Part shown: piece after piece, positions 34,344 through 42,830 of the stretch
How the letters are laid out: each line of letters begins with the position of its first letter
How positions within the stretch are numbered: the stretch's first letter is position 1
Assembly: GCA_965247775.1 (NCBI GenBank)
Contig: OZ252031.1
Span: 2,170,001 to 2,234,000 of the forward strand
DNA: 64,000 bases
DNA from: G965247775 sp965247775
GTDB lineage: Bacteria > Chloroflexota > Dehalococcoidia > Bin125
Direction of reading: 5' to 3'
Program-made: the position numbers and the translations under genes
The notes under the pieces: model-generated
What the model saw: the letters and a program-made list of their open reading frames with translations, nothing else
The model's database searches: none
What the model was told of the DNA's origin: nothing

Positions 34344-34844
34344 ATGGCACGGATCCGCCTGCTCGCCGACGAAGAGATGGACCCCGAGATCCGCTCCTGG
34401 CTGGACGGCTCGGACGGCGACACCGAGGTACGCATGTTTGCCCAAACCCCGGAGTTGCTCAAGTCCTTCACGACGTTCATCACGCCCCTGCGAACCGGCG
34501 GCCTCCTCGATCCGGAACTGAAGGAGTTGGTGCGGCTCAAGCTCGCGGAGCTGAACGACTGCTCGTATTGACACGGTCTGCGCGCTTCTCTGGACGAGAA
34601 GCAGATCGCGGCCGAGGAGCGGATCAGCAAGCTGACCAACTTCGAGGACGCGGATTTCAGCGAGCGTGAGAAGGTGGCGCTCCGCTTCGCCGAGCGGCTC
34701 GCTTACGACCCACATCAAATCGACGACGAGTTCTTCGAGCAGCTGCGGGGCCACTACAGCGAACCGGAGATCCTCGAATTGGGCTGGGCCGTGGGCAGCT
34801 TCCTCTTCCGGGGCCGGCTCAACGTCGCTTTTGGGCTCGGGTAG
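34344..34844 (+). CDS. AhpD-like/carboxymuconolactone decarboxylase-family selenoprotein (CxxU)
   Basis: Continuous family sequence over 166 codons from ATG 34344 to TAG 34842-34844, with a TGA at 34569-34571 (codon 76). It reads LVRLKLAELNDCSY, then TGA, then HGLRASLDEKQIAAEERI, ..., FSEREKVALRFAERLAYDP, ELGWAVGSFLFRGRLN. In this family the position after CSY is the second cysteine of the redox CxxC, so the TGA very likely encodes selenocysteine (Cys73-Ser-Tyr-Sec76). The usual histidine 4 residues later is Arg80, as in a known subgroup. No other lesion is present and a hairpin follows the TGA. Probably a thiol/selenol peroxidase or reductase. The alternative is a nonsense mutation. Confidence 0.8.
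34572..34605 (+). promoter_or_regulatory. SECIS-like hairpin after the TGA of the AhpD-like gene
   Basis: Immediately after the TGA, bases 34584-34590 (GCTTCTC) pair with 34596-34602 (GAGAAGC) around the loop TGGAC. Below a 4-nt bulge, 34577-34579 pair with 34603-34605. The apical loop begins 19 nt after the TGA and has a G in its first two positions, fitting the published bacterial SECIS model, in which SelB binds a stem-loop within the coding region just downstream of UGA. Confidence 0.7.
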
Positions 34845-34941
34845 CGGCCCAGTACCCGAGCAGGCGCAGTCCGGACGCCCGCGGCGACGGAGGGGCGGCG
34901 GCACTGCTGGACATCCGGGGCACGCCCAAGGGAGGTGATCG

Positions 34942-35748
34942 ATGACGGACATGACACACGCGGAGCGCCGGGAGCGGGCGCTGGTGGTGCTGGAGGAGTT
35001 CATGGGGGCGGCGGGAGCGGAGACGTTCGCGGCGGGGCTGGAGTCGGACCTGGGGGCGCTGGGGTCGTTCGGGATCGATTGGACGATGGGGGACGTGTGG
35101 GGGCGGCCGGGGCTGGCGGCGCGCGACCGGGCGCTGATCATCCTGAGCCAGCTGGCGACGCTGGGGCAGCTCCCGCAGTTGGGGCTGCACACGGGCTGGG
35201 CGCTGGATCGGGGGTTGGAGGAGACGGAGATCGAGGAAGTGTTCGTGCAGCTGTGCGGCTACGCGGGCTTCCCGCGGGCGATCAACGCGATGCAGGCGGC
35301 GCATGAGGTGTTCCGCGAGCGGCGCGGCGGGACGCTGCCGCCGCGGGCGCCGGCGCCGCGCAAGTCGGACGCGGAGCGTCGGACGGCGGCGCGTGCGGTG
35401 CTGGCGCGGCTGGGCGCGAACCAGCCGAGCGAGGGGCTGAGCAGCGGGGGGCGGCTGGACGCCGGGATGGGGGCGTTCACGGGGACGGCGGGGCGCTGGG
35501 CGTTTGGTGAGTTATGGTCGCGGGAGGAGCTGACGCCGCGCGAGCGCAGCCTGGTGGTGGTGGCGACGCTGGTGGCGCAGGGGAAGCCGGACGAGCTGCG
35601 CTTTCACCTGCGGGGGGCGCTGAACCACGGGGCCAGCCCGACGGAGCTGGAGGAGCTGCTGATCACGTCGATCGTGTACGTGGGCTTCCCGTCGGCGGTG
35701 GAGGGGATGCGGGTATTGCGGGAGGTGGAGGCGCAGGGGGAGGGCTGA
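34942..35748 (+). CDS. carboxymuconolactone decarboxylase family protein, two CMD domains
   Basis: 268 residues from ATG 34942; the upstream AAGGGAGGTGATCG is an almost ideal ribosome binding site. Two CMD repeats: residues 1-115 (WGRPGLAARDRALIILSQLATLGQLPQLGLHTGWALDRG) and 130-265 (WSREELTPRERSLVVVATLVAQGKPDELRFHLRGALNHG). Neither repeat has the CxxC of AhpD, so it fits the decarboxylase (PcaC-like) branch rather than the peroxidase branch. It lies 97 bp after the AhpD-like selenoprotein gene, possibly co-transcribed. Substrate unknown. Confidence 0.85.
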   Translation: MTDMTHAERRERALVVLEEFMGAAGAETFAAGLESDLGALGSFGIDWTMGDVWGRPGLAARDRALIILSQLATLGQLPQLGLHTGWALDRGLEETEIEEVFVQLCGYAGFPRAINAMQAAHEVFRERRGGTLPPRAPAPRKSDAERRTAARAVLARLGANQPSEGLSSGGRLDAGMGAFTGTAGRWAFGELWSREELTPRERSLVVVATLVAQGKPDELRFHLRGALNHGASPTELEELLITSIVYVGFPSAVEGMRVLREVEAQGEG

Positions 35749-35783
35749 GCAGTGGCCGCTGCGGTGCGCGGCGGACCTCTCGC

Positions 35784-37541
35784 TCAGATCTTGGGCGGAA
35801 CGATGGGGAGGAGCAGGGAGGAGGGGGTCTCGGGGCCGGTGTGGAGGGTGACTGGGCCGCCGTAGACGGCGGCGGGGCGGTTCTGGGGGTCGTTGTGGAG
35901 GAAGGGGCCGCTGCCGCGCATGACGTTGGCGAAGGTATCGAGCTGGCCGCCGACCTCGGCGCGCTCGTAGTCGTGGCCCTGGACGGTGAGGCCGACGCGG
36001 TAGCCGGCGGGAACGACGATGCAGGTGGGCCAGACCTCGACGTCGAGCTGGTAGACACGGTCGGGGGTGAGGGGCTCCGCGGCGTCGTGCGGATGGTAGG
36101 GGCGCTCGGGGCGTGAGCGGGCGGGATCCCGTTTGCGATGGGAGGCGCGCAGCCAGCCCTGGCCGACGGGGGCGTGGGGATCGAGGGCGCCCTGGAAGGT
36201 GACTTCGGCGCCGTCGGGGTCGAAGACGTGGAGGACGAGGAAGAGGTCGGCGTCGGCAGTGGCGGAGGAGATGAAGAGCCGGGCGGAGACGGGGCCCGTG
36301 ATCTCGGTTTCGGCATCGAGCGGGGATGTGCGGAAGGTGACGCCGGCGGCGGCGGGGTCGTAGGTGACGGCGGTGGGGCCGGGGGCGGCTTCCTGGGAAA
36401 GGGTGCGCCGGTCCGCGTCGATGTGGAAGGGGGTCCACTGGGTGCGGGCGAGGGGCCACGCGTCCTCGCCGCGCTGGACGAAGCCGTGGACAGTGCGCAC
36501 CTGGAGCTGGACGGGCGGCTGCTGGGGCCAGTCGTTGGCTTCGCGCTTGAGGAAGTGGTCGAAGAAGCGGCGCTGCAGGGCGATGCCGTAGTCGGTGTAG
36601 AACTCGGTCCAGTGCTCCAGGCCGTGGATCTCGAGCCACTTCTGGCTGGAGGCGGCTTCCTGGAAGCCGGCGAGGTTGCCGCGCAGGTGAAGGCCCTGGC
36701 CGCCCCAGTTGCCGGCGGAGAGGAGGGGGACGGTGACCTTGGACCAGTCCGGGGAGCGGCTGCGGTGGTAGCCGTCGTCGAAAGGGTGGGCCTTGGCGGA
36801 GTCGGCGGGGACGACGCGGCAGGCCTCGAGTTCGTCCTCGGGGAGGGTCTCGGGGCCGGCGACGGGCTGGCCGGTGTTGGAGTTAACGGCACCGCGATCG
36901 CCAAAGCCGTGCTGGACGCTGAGGACCTGCTTGCCGAACCAGTGGTCGATGAAGGTGCAGCGGATCCCGCCGTGGTAGTGCATGTCGCGGTACCAGTCGG
37001 CGGCGCCTTCCCAGGGGCAGATGGCGGCGAGGTGGGGCGGCTGGAGGGAGGCGACGTGCCACTGATTGATGGCGTAGTAGGAGATGCCGGCCAGCCCGAC
37101 GTTGCCGTTGCTCCAGGGCTGGGTCCCGGCCCATTCGATGCAGTCGTAGAGGTCCCGGGCTTCGCGTGGGGAGAAGGGGTCCAGGATGCCGGGGGAGCGG
37201 CCGGCGCCGCGGGAGTCGACGCGGACGCAGGCGTAGCCGTGGGGGACCCACTTCTCGGGGTCGGCGACCTCCCAGCTCTGGTACGCGTTGCTGGAGCCGC
37301 GGAGGACGTCGGGGTGCTCGCGGGCCATGATCTCCCACTGGCCGGGGTAGCCCTCCTGGAAGGCGAGGCCCTTGGCGTAGGGGCCGTAGGAGAGGATGAC
37401 GGGCGCGGGGTCCGGACCGGGGGGGCGGAAGACGTCCGCGCGGAGGACGAGGCCGTCGTCCATGGGGATTGGGAGGTCCCAGTCGATCTGCATGGCGTCG
37501 CGGACTTCAGTGCGCTGGGCGTCGTGGCCGGGCTGAGACAT
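35784..37541 (-). CDS. CocE/NonD family hydrolase (S15 X-Pro dipeptidyl-peptidase-like)
   Basis: 585 residues from ATG 37541 with GGAGGGAAG upstream (an earlier GTG overlaps that site and is less likely). The CocE-type N-terminal domain begins with DWDLPIPMDDGLVLRADVFRP, has VRVDSRGAGRSPG, the nucleophile GISYYA (serine), and HWFGKQ/GLEHWTEFY. The C-terminal jelly-roll X-Pro dipeptidase C domain (ITGPVSARLFISSATADADLFL, GYRVGLTVQGHDYERA) is complete. It hydrolyses acyl esters or amides. No signal peptide, cytoplasmic. Confidence 0.88.
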   Translation of the reverse strand: MSQPGHDAQRTEVRDAMQIDWDLPIPMDDGLVLRADVFRPPGPDPAPVILSYGPYAKGLAFQEGYPGQWEIMAREHPDVLRGSSNAYQSWEVADPEKWVPHGYACVRVDSRGAGRSPGILDPFSPREARDLYDCIEWAGTQPWSNGNVGLAGISYYAINQWHVASLQPPHLAAICPWEGAADWYRDMHYHGGIRCTFIDHWFGKQVLSVQHGFGDRGAVNSNTGQPVAGPETLPEDELEACRVVPADSAKAHPFDDGYHRSRSPDWSKVTVPLLSAGNWGGQGLHLRGNLAGFQEAASSQKWLEIHGLEHWTEFYTDYGIALQRRFFDHFLKREANDWPQQPPVQLQVRTVHGFVQRGEDAWPLARTQWTPFHIDADRRTLSQEAAPGPTAVTYDPAAAGVTFRTSPLDAETEITGPVSARLFISSATADADLFLVLHVFDPDGAEVTFQGALDPHAPVGQGWLRASHRKRDPARSRPERPYHPHDAAEPLTPDRVYQLDVEVWPTCIVVPAGYRVGLTVQGHDYERAEVGGQLDTFANVMRGSGPFLHNDPQNRPAAVYGGPVTLHTGPETPSSLLLPIVPPKI

Positions 37542-37633
37542 GACGCTTCCCTCCACTAGGGCGAGGCGTACGCTACAGCGAGTCGGGCGGGGCCATGTCG
37601 TGGCGGCTTAGACTGCGCGGCGGAGGACACGCC

Positions 37634-38395
37634 ATGAACGCGACGCGGGGCCGGCTCGCCGGCAAGGCGGTGCTGGTGACGGGGGCGGAATCGGGGCTGG
37701 GGCGGGCGATCACGCTGCGCATCGCGGCCGACGGGGCGCTGGTGACGGCGGCGGGGCTGCGGGCGGAGGGGCTGAAGGAGACGACGGCGCTGGCGGGGAG
37801 TGCGGCGGGCGTGATCCCGCTGGTGACGGACGTCCGCGACCCCGATCAGGTGGCGGCGACGGTGGCGCGAACGGTGAGGGAGTTCGGCAAGATGGATGCG
37901 GCGGTGGCCAATGCGGGGGGCGCGCTGGCGCCGCCGGCCAGCCTGATGGAGACCGACCTGGACGGCTGGAAACTGACGCTGGACACCAACCTGACGGGGA
38001 CGTTCATCACGCTCCGGGCGGCGGCGCGGCAGATGATGGCGCAGGGGGGCGGCGGGCACCTGCTGGCGACGGGATCGTCGACGGCGATCCGGCCGATGCC
38101 GTTGATGTACTCGTACATGGCAGCGAAGGCGGGGGTGCACCAGCTGATACGGGCGCTGGCGATCGACCTGGCGCCGCACGGGATCCGGGCGAACACGATC
38201 GTGCCGGGGGGGAGCGCGACGCCGCCGGTGCTCGCGATTGAGGACTATGCGGAGCGAAACTTCCCGACGGTGCCGATGAAGGCGTTAGTCGGACCGGAGG
38301 AGATCGCGGCGATCGTGGCGTTCGCGCTGGGGGACGAGACGCCGCACATGACGGGGACGCTGCTGAAGGTGGATGCGGGGCGGACGTCGATCTGA
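37634..38395 (+). CDS. short-chain dehydrogenase/reductase (SDR)
   Basis: 253 residues from ATG 37634 after CGGAGGACACGCC. TGAESGLG (16-23), NAG (93-95), serines 148-149 in LATGSSTA and Tyr161-x-x-x-Lys165 (YMAAK) form the SDR site. The end MTGTLLKVDAGRTSI is normal. NAD(P)-dependent alcohol/ketone oxidoreductase. It is divergent from the CocE-type hydrolase and 32 bp upstream of the MFS transporter, so transport and oxidation of the same compound may be coupled. Confidence 0.88.
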   Translation: MNATRGRLAGKAVLVTGAESGLGRAITLRIAADGALVTAAGLRAEGLKETTALAGSAAGVIPLVTDVRDPDQVAATVARTVREFGKMDAAVANAGGALAPPASLMETDLDGWKLTLDTNLTGTFITLRAAARQMMAQGGGGHLLATGSSTAIRPMPLMYSYMAAKAGVHQLIRALAIDLAPHGIRANTIVPGGSATPPVLAIEDYAERNFPTVPMKALVGPEEIAAIVAFALGDETPHMTGTLLKVDAGRTSI

Positions 38396-38427
38396 GGGCG
38401 CGGTGAGCCGTCGGTGGGATCACAGCG

Positions 38428-39681
38428 GTGGGCCGGTCTAGGTCCCCGAGGGGGGACCACGGGACGCTGTGGACGCGCAGTTTCGCGCTGACGATCCTGG
38501 GCACGTTCAACTTCTTCGCGAGCTTCTTCATCCTGCTCTCGGTGGTGCCGGCCTACGTGGACGAGATCGGCGGCGAGGAGTGGCAGGTGGGGCTCGTCTT
38601 CGCGGCCTTCAGCATCCTGCCGCTGCTGCTCTGGCCGTTGATCGGGCTGTTCTCGGACCGGGGGCATCGCAAGCGGCTGATGATGGCGGCGGTGGCGATC
38701 TTCACGCTTGCGATGGGGCTGATGGCGTTTTCGGAGGACGTGTGGTCGTTGTTCGCGCTGCGCTTGGTACAGGGGCTGGGGATGGGGATCTTTCCGACGG
38801 CGGCGGTGTCGTTGATCGGGGTGGTGGCGCCGCTGCCGCGGCGGGGGGAAGGGGTGGGGTACTACGGGCTGTCGACGAGCGCGGCGCAGATGGCGTTTCC
38901 GGCGCTGGGGGTGCTGATCGCGGACGAGTTCGGCTTCGACGCCGTCTTCCTGGTGGGGTCGGCGACGGCGGCGAGCACGCTGCTCTTCATCCTCTCGATC
39001 GACGAGCCGGCGATGGAGCCGGCGCGGGCGGCGGGGCGCGGGGTCGCCCGCGGGACGGGGCTGATCCCGCGGCGGGCGCTGTTTCCGATGGCGATCTTCT
39101 TCGCGGTGACGATTTCATTCTGGACGGCGGGGGCGTTCCTGCCACTGCTGGGGGAGGATCGGGGCCTGGGCAACGCGGGGCTCTTCTTCCTGGCGGGGGG
39201 CGCGATCCAGCTGGCGGTGCGGCCGCTGGCGGGGCAGATCTCGGACCGGGCGGGGCGGACGGCGGTGATCGTGCCGGGGCTGCTGCTCAGCGCGACGGGG
39301 ATGTGGGTGCTGGCGCAGGCGCATTCGACGGAGATGCTGATCGGGGCGGGGCTGATCAACGGGGCGGGGTTCGGGGCGGCGCACACGGGGCTGTTCGCGC
39401 TGACGTTCGACCGGGTGCCGTCGAGCCAGCGGGGGGGCGCAACGGCGCTGCTGCGGTCGGCCTGGGATTCGGGAGGGCTGATTGGGGGGGTGGGCCTGGG
39501 GTTGGTGGCGAGCGCGCTGGACGTGGAAACGACGTTCTGGGTGACGGGCGCGCTGCTGGTGGCGGCGACGCTGAGCTACGGCTGGGGACGCAACCTGGGC
39601 TGGACCGCTCCCTACCGGGGGGAGCCGGAGGAGCCGAGCGAGGCCGCCGCGACGGCGGCGGCGCGGGCGGCGCCGGAGTAG
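38428..39681 (+). CDS. MFS transporter
   Basis: 417 residues, GTG start at 38428 chosen because it precedes the first helix by about 17 residues; the ribosome binding site is weak. Twelve hydrophobic segments are evident. The loop GLFSDRGHRKRLMM (motif A, GxxxDRxGRR-like) and its repeat GQISDRAGRTAVI in the second half identify the major facilitator superfamily. Both halves have long helices with glycine patterns (GLGMGIFPTAA, GAGFGAAHTG). Probably a proton-linked exporter or importer of small organic compounds; substrate unknown. Confidence 0.85.
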   Translation: MGRSRSPRGDHGTLWTRSFALTILGTFNFFASFFILLSVVPAYVDEIGGEEWQVGLVFAAFSILPLLLWPLIGLFSDRGHRKRLMMAAVAIFTLAMGLMAFSEDVWSLFALRLVQGLGMGIFPTAAVSLIGVVAPLPRRGEGVGYYGLSTSAAQMAFPALGVLIADEFGFDAVFLVGSATAASTLLFILSIDEPAMEPARAAGRGVARGTGLIPRRALFPMAIFFAVTISFWTAGAFLPLLGEDRGLGNAGLFFLAGGAIQLAVRPLAGQISDRAGRTAVIVPGLLLSATGMWVLAQAHSTEMLIGAGLINGAGFGAAHTGLFALTFDRVPSSQRGGATALLRSAWDSGGLIGGVGLGLVASALDVETTFWVTGALLVAATLSYGWGRNLGWTAPYRGEPEEPSEAAATAAARAAPE

Positions 39682-39701
39682 CCCGGGCGGGCGCGCGCGG
39701 T

Positions 39702-40493
39702 TCAGCGGCCCTGGAACTTGGGACGGCGCTTGTGGAGGAAGGCCTGCATGCCCTCACGGGCGTCGGCGGTGCGGCCGGAGTCGGCGATGGCGCGGGTCTC
39801 CAGCTCCATCTGGGTCTCCAGGGTTTCCGTCCAGCCGTTGTAGATGAGGCGCTTGGCGTGGCCGAAGGCGCGGGTGGGGCCGACGGCGAGGCGGGCGGCG
39901 AGGGTGAAGGTCTCGTCCTGGACGGCGTCGTCGGGGACGACACGCGTGACGAGGCCCCAGTCGAGGGCCTCGGCGGCGGTGAGCATGCGGTTGGTGAGGA
40001 CCATCTCCAGGGCGCGTTTGACGCCGACGGTGCGGGGGAGGAAGTAGGTGGAGGAGCCGTCGGAGGAGAGGCCGATGCCGGTGTAGCCCATGACGAAGCG
40101 GGCGGACTCGCCGGCGATGACGAGGTCGCAGGAGCTGATGATGCTGACGGCGGCGCCGGCCGCGACGCCGTTGGCGGCGGCCAGGACGGGGGCGTCGGAG
40201 CGCTTGAGGCGGGAAATGGCGGCGTGGAGGTAGGTGGTCATCTCCTTGAGGTAGGCGGGGAGGTCCTCACCCTGGGCGGCGAAGTTGGCGACGTCACCAC
40301 CGTAGGAGAAGTCCTCGGCGCCGCCCCGGATGATGACGGCGCGGACGTTGGCGTCCTCGTCGCAGCGCATGGCGGCGTGCATGAGGTCGATGTTGGTATC
40401 GAGGTCCATCGCGTTAGCCTTGTTGGACTCGCGGATGGTGAGGATGGCGACGTGGTCGCGAACTTCGTAGCCAAGTTTTTTCAGTTCCGCCAT
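39702..40493 (-). CDS. enoyl-CoA hydratase/isomerase family protein (crotonase)
   Basis: 263 residues from ATG 40493 with GGGAG upstream. Crotonase motifs: VAILTIRESNKANAMDLDTN, VRAVIIRGGAEDFSYGGDVANF (first oxyanion strand), VLAAANGVAAGAAVSIISSCDLVIAGESARF (second) and ALDWGLVTRVVPDDAV. The usual catalytic glutamate pair is not obvious: the segment after GYTGIG is LSSDGSSTYFL. It may therefore be an isomerase, dehalogenase or other crotonase variant rather than a hydratase. Confidence 0.85.
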   Translation of the reverse strand: MAELKKLGYEVRDHVAILTIRESNKANAMDLDTNIDLMHAAMRCDEDANVRAVIIRGGAEDFSYGGDVANFAAQGEDLPAYLKEMTTYLHAAISRLKRSDAPVLAAANGVAAGAAVSIISSCDLVIAGESARFVMGYTGIGLSSDGSSTYFLPRTVGVKRALEMVLTNRMLTAAEALDWGLVTRVVPDDAVQDETFTLAARLAVGPTRAFGHAKRLIYNGWTETLETQMELETRAIADSGRTADAREGMQAFLHKRRPKFQGR

Positions 40494-40658
40494 CGTGCGC
40501 TCCCTGCTCCGCCGACCGTTCACTTGATTGGGGCGACACGATAGCGGGCGTCCCGGCCGGGCGCCGCCGAGGCCCGGGAAACGGGGGGCAGGAGCCGGCG
40601 GCAGCGGTCCGGGTGGCGACGATTCGCGCGGCGGGCGGTGCTAGACTTCGCCGCGACG

Positions 40659-42269
40659 ATGCCGACGACGAGTGACGTTCTGCCTGCGTTCCAACTGTCC
40701 GACGGCACGGCCGAGCGGTCCTTCCCGACGGGGCGGACGGCGCTGCTCTGCTTCGTGTATGAGGAGTGTCCGACCTGCCGGCTGACGCTGCCACTGATCG
40801 AGCAGCTGGCGGCGGCGTTCGGGTCGCAGGTGGACGTGCTGGTGGTGGGGCAGGAGGCGGCGGGGAACGCGGCGTTGGTGGCGAAGTGCGGGCTGCGGGC
40901 GGCGATGCTGGACGACACGGCGCTGGCGGTGTCGTGGGCATACGGGATCGAGACGGTGCCGACGCTGGTCCTGGCGGATGGGGCGGGGCAGGAGTTGCGA
41001 CGCTTCCACGGCTTCGTGCGGGAGGAGTTTCAGGCGCTGGCGGATGAGCTGTCGCGGCTGAGCGGGGCGGCGGCGACGACGATCGCGTGGGATTCGTACC
41101 CGGCGCTGCGGCCCGGGTGCGGGTCGCGGACGCAGGAGCCGGGCATCTTCGAGCGGCTGCGGGCGGAGGCGGAGGGGAGTCCGCTGCGAGCGCGGCGGAT
41201 CGCGATCGGGGCGGACGACGACGCGTTCGAGTTCATGTTCGAGCAGGGGCTGACGGACGGGTTGCCGGTGGTGCCGCCGACGGCGGAGCGAGTGCTGCGG
41301 ATGCTGGCGGCGACGCGGCGGGCGGCGCAGGAGGAGATCGCGGTGCTGGCGCCGAACCTGGCGCCGCTGACGATCGAGAAGGTGGCGATCAACGCGGTGA
41401 TGGCGGGGTGCACGCCGGAGTCCTTCCCCGTGGTGCTGGCGGCGATGGAGGCGATCGCGACGGAGGAGTTCAACATCCACGGCTGCATGGCGACGACGAT
41501 GGGCGGGACGCCGGTGCTGGTGGTGAACGGGCCGATCCGGGAGCGGATCGGGATGAACGCGGGGCAGAATGCGCTGGGGCAGGGGAACCGGGCGAACGCG
41601 ACGATCGGGCGGGCGGTACGGCTCGTGATCCGCAACGTGGGGGGGCACCGGCCGGGGGGGACGGAGCGGTCGACGATAGGGAGTCCAGCGAAGTACACGC
41701 TGGCGTTCGCGGAGCGGGAGGAGCGGGCGCCGGAGTGGACACCGCTGCACGTGCAGCGGGGCTTCCGCCGGGAGGAGAGCGTGGTGACGGCCTTCTGTGT
41801 GAGCGGGGGGCCGTCGCAGGTGCGGGATGAGACGTCGCGGAGCGCGCGGGCGCTGGCGGGGAGCCTGGGGCTGAAGGCGCGGGAGGCGACCCATCCGCGG
41901 ATGCCGGCGATGGGGGACATCCTGGTGGTGGTGTCGCCGGAGCACTACGACACCCTGGCACGGGACGGCTGGAGCAAGGAGGACGTGGTACGGCGGATCC
42001 AGGAGGTGGGGGAGCGACCGTTGGGCGATTTGCTGGAGAACGCGGACGTGGGGGGCGTGTCGCCGGGGTGGGTGCGGGGCTTCCTCAAGGGGGACGAGCC
42101 GAGGGAGGAGGCCTTGACGCGTCCCGTACGCAAGTTCGCGCGGGATGAGATGGTGCACATCGTGGTGGCGGGAGGTACGGCGGGCAAGTTCTCGGCGGTG
42201 TTCGACCCGTGGTCGGGGGGCTACGAAGGCTCCATACCGGTGAGCATGAAGATCGAGGAGGGCGCATGA
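40659..42269 (+). CDS. thioredoxin-domain fusion protein, partner of the UGSC selenoprotein
   Basis: 536 residues from ATG 40659. Residues 1-150 are a thioredoxin-like domain with Cys37-Pro-Thr-Cys40 (EECPTCRLTL) and cis-Pro101 (ETVPTL). The remaining roughly 350 residues form a second domain I do not recognise, with GLTDGLPVVPPTAERV, IEKVAINAVMAGCTPESFPV, NIHGCMATTMGGTPVLVVNG, GQNALGQGNRANATIG and a late HIVVAGGTAGKFSAVFDPW. Its TGA overlaps the ATG of the UGSC gene (ATGA), so the two are translationally coupled. Conserved cysteines in both domains suggest a redox relay with the selenoprotein. This is inference. Confidence 0.75.
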   Translation: MPTTSDVLPAFQLSDGTAERSFPTGRTALLCFVYEECPTCRLTLPLIEQLAAAFGSQVDVLVVGQEAAGNAALVAKCGLRAAMLDDTALAVSWAYGIETVPTLVLADGAGQELRRFHGFVREEFQALADELSRLSGAAATTIAWDSYPALRPGCGSRTQEPGIFERLRAEAEGSPLRARRIAIGADDDAFEFMFEQGLTDGLPVVPPTAERVLRMLAATRRAAQEEIAVLAPNLAPLTIEKVAINAVMAGCTPESFPVVLAAMEAIATEEFNIHGCMATTMGGTPVLVVNGPIRERIGMNAGQNALGQGNRANATIGRAVRLVIRNVGGHRPGGTERSTIGSPAKYTLAFAEREERAPEWTPLHVQRGFRREESVVTAFCVSGGPSQVRDETSRSARALAGSLGLKAREATHPRMPAMGDILVVVSPEHYDTLARDGWSKEDVVRRIQEVGERPLGDLLENADVGGVSPGWVRGFLKGDEPREEALTRPVRKFARDEMVHIVVAGGTAGKFSAVFDPWSGGYEGSIPVSMKIEEGA

Positions 42270-42796
42270 CGAGCGCGACGGACGTGATCCTGGACCCGAC
42301 CGATGAGCGCAGGCCGGTGCAGCGCTCGTTGACGGCGCGGCCGGAGGCGATCAGCGGCACGATCGCGCTGCTGGACATCTCGAAGCCGCGCGGGGATGTG
42401 TTGATCGACCGGGTGGAGGAGCTGCTGCACGAGCGGCTGCCCGATGTGGAGACGCGGCGCTACCGCAAGCCGACGGTGTCTCGGCCGGCGCCGGAGCCGA
42501 TCGCGCGAGCGATCCGGGAGGAGGCGGGCTTCGTCATCGAAGCTCTGGCGGATTGAGGGTCGTGCACGACGTGCAGTGTGCACGACGCCGTCCAATTCGA
42601 AACCAACGGGCTACCGCACGTATTCGTGCTGTCGACGGAGTTCGCAGAGGCGGCGCAAGTCCAGGCGGACGCGCTGGGCCTGCCGGCGGTGCGCCGGGTG
42701 TTCGTGCCGCACCCCATCCAGGACGCGACGGATGAGGAGCTGCGGGCCAAAGCGGACGCGATCTTCGACGAGCTGCTGGAGGCGCTGATCGCCTGA
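42266..42796 (+). CDS. UGSC family selenoprotein
   Basis: 176 residues from ATG 42266 to TGA 42794-42796, with an internal TGA at 42554-42556 (codon 97). Before it: LDPTDERRPVQRSLTARPEA, IALLDISKPRGDVLIDRVEE, EEAGFVIEALAD. After it: GSCTTCSVHDAVQFE, GLPHVFVLSTEFAEAAQVQA, PHPIQDATDEELRAKADAI. The TGA followed by GSC is the defining motif (Sec97-Gly-Ser-Cys100) of the UGSC family, known with Sec or Cys at this place. A hairpin lies just downstream. Function of the family is not established; redox chemistry is expected. It overlaps the thioredoxin-domain gene by 4 bp. Confidence 0.9.
42557..42587 (+). promoter_or_regulatory. SECIS-like hairpin after the TGA of the UGSC gene
   Basis: Two alternative stems exist. 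In one, 42570-42575 (CGTGCA) pair with 42579-42584 (TGCACG) around GTG, with two more pairs below an A-A mismatch; this loop begins 19 nt after the TGA and starts with G. In the other, 42559-42567 pair perfectly with 42578-42586 around a 10-nt loop. The first has the same UGA-to-loop distance as in the AhpD-like gene. It overlaps codons for GSCTTCSV, so the sequence serves both roles. Confidence 0.7.
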
Positions 42797-42830
42797 GGCC
42801 CGGCCAAGGGAGAGCGGGGAGGGGGCGCGC

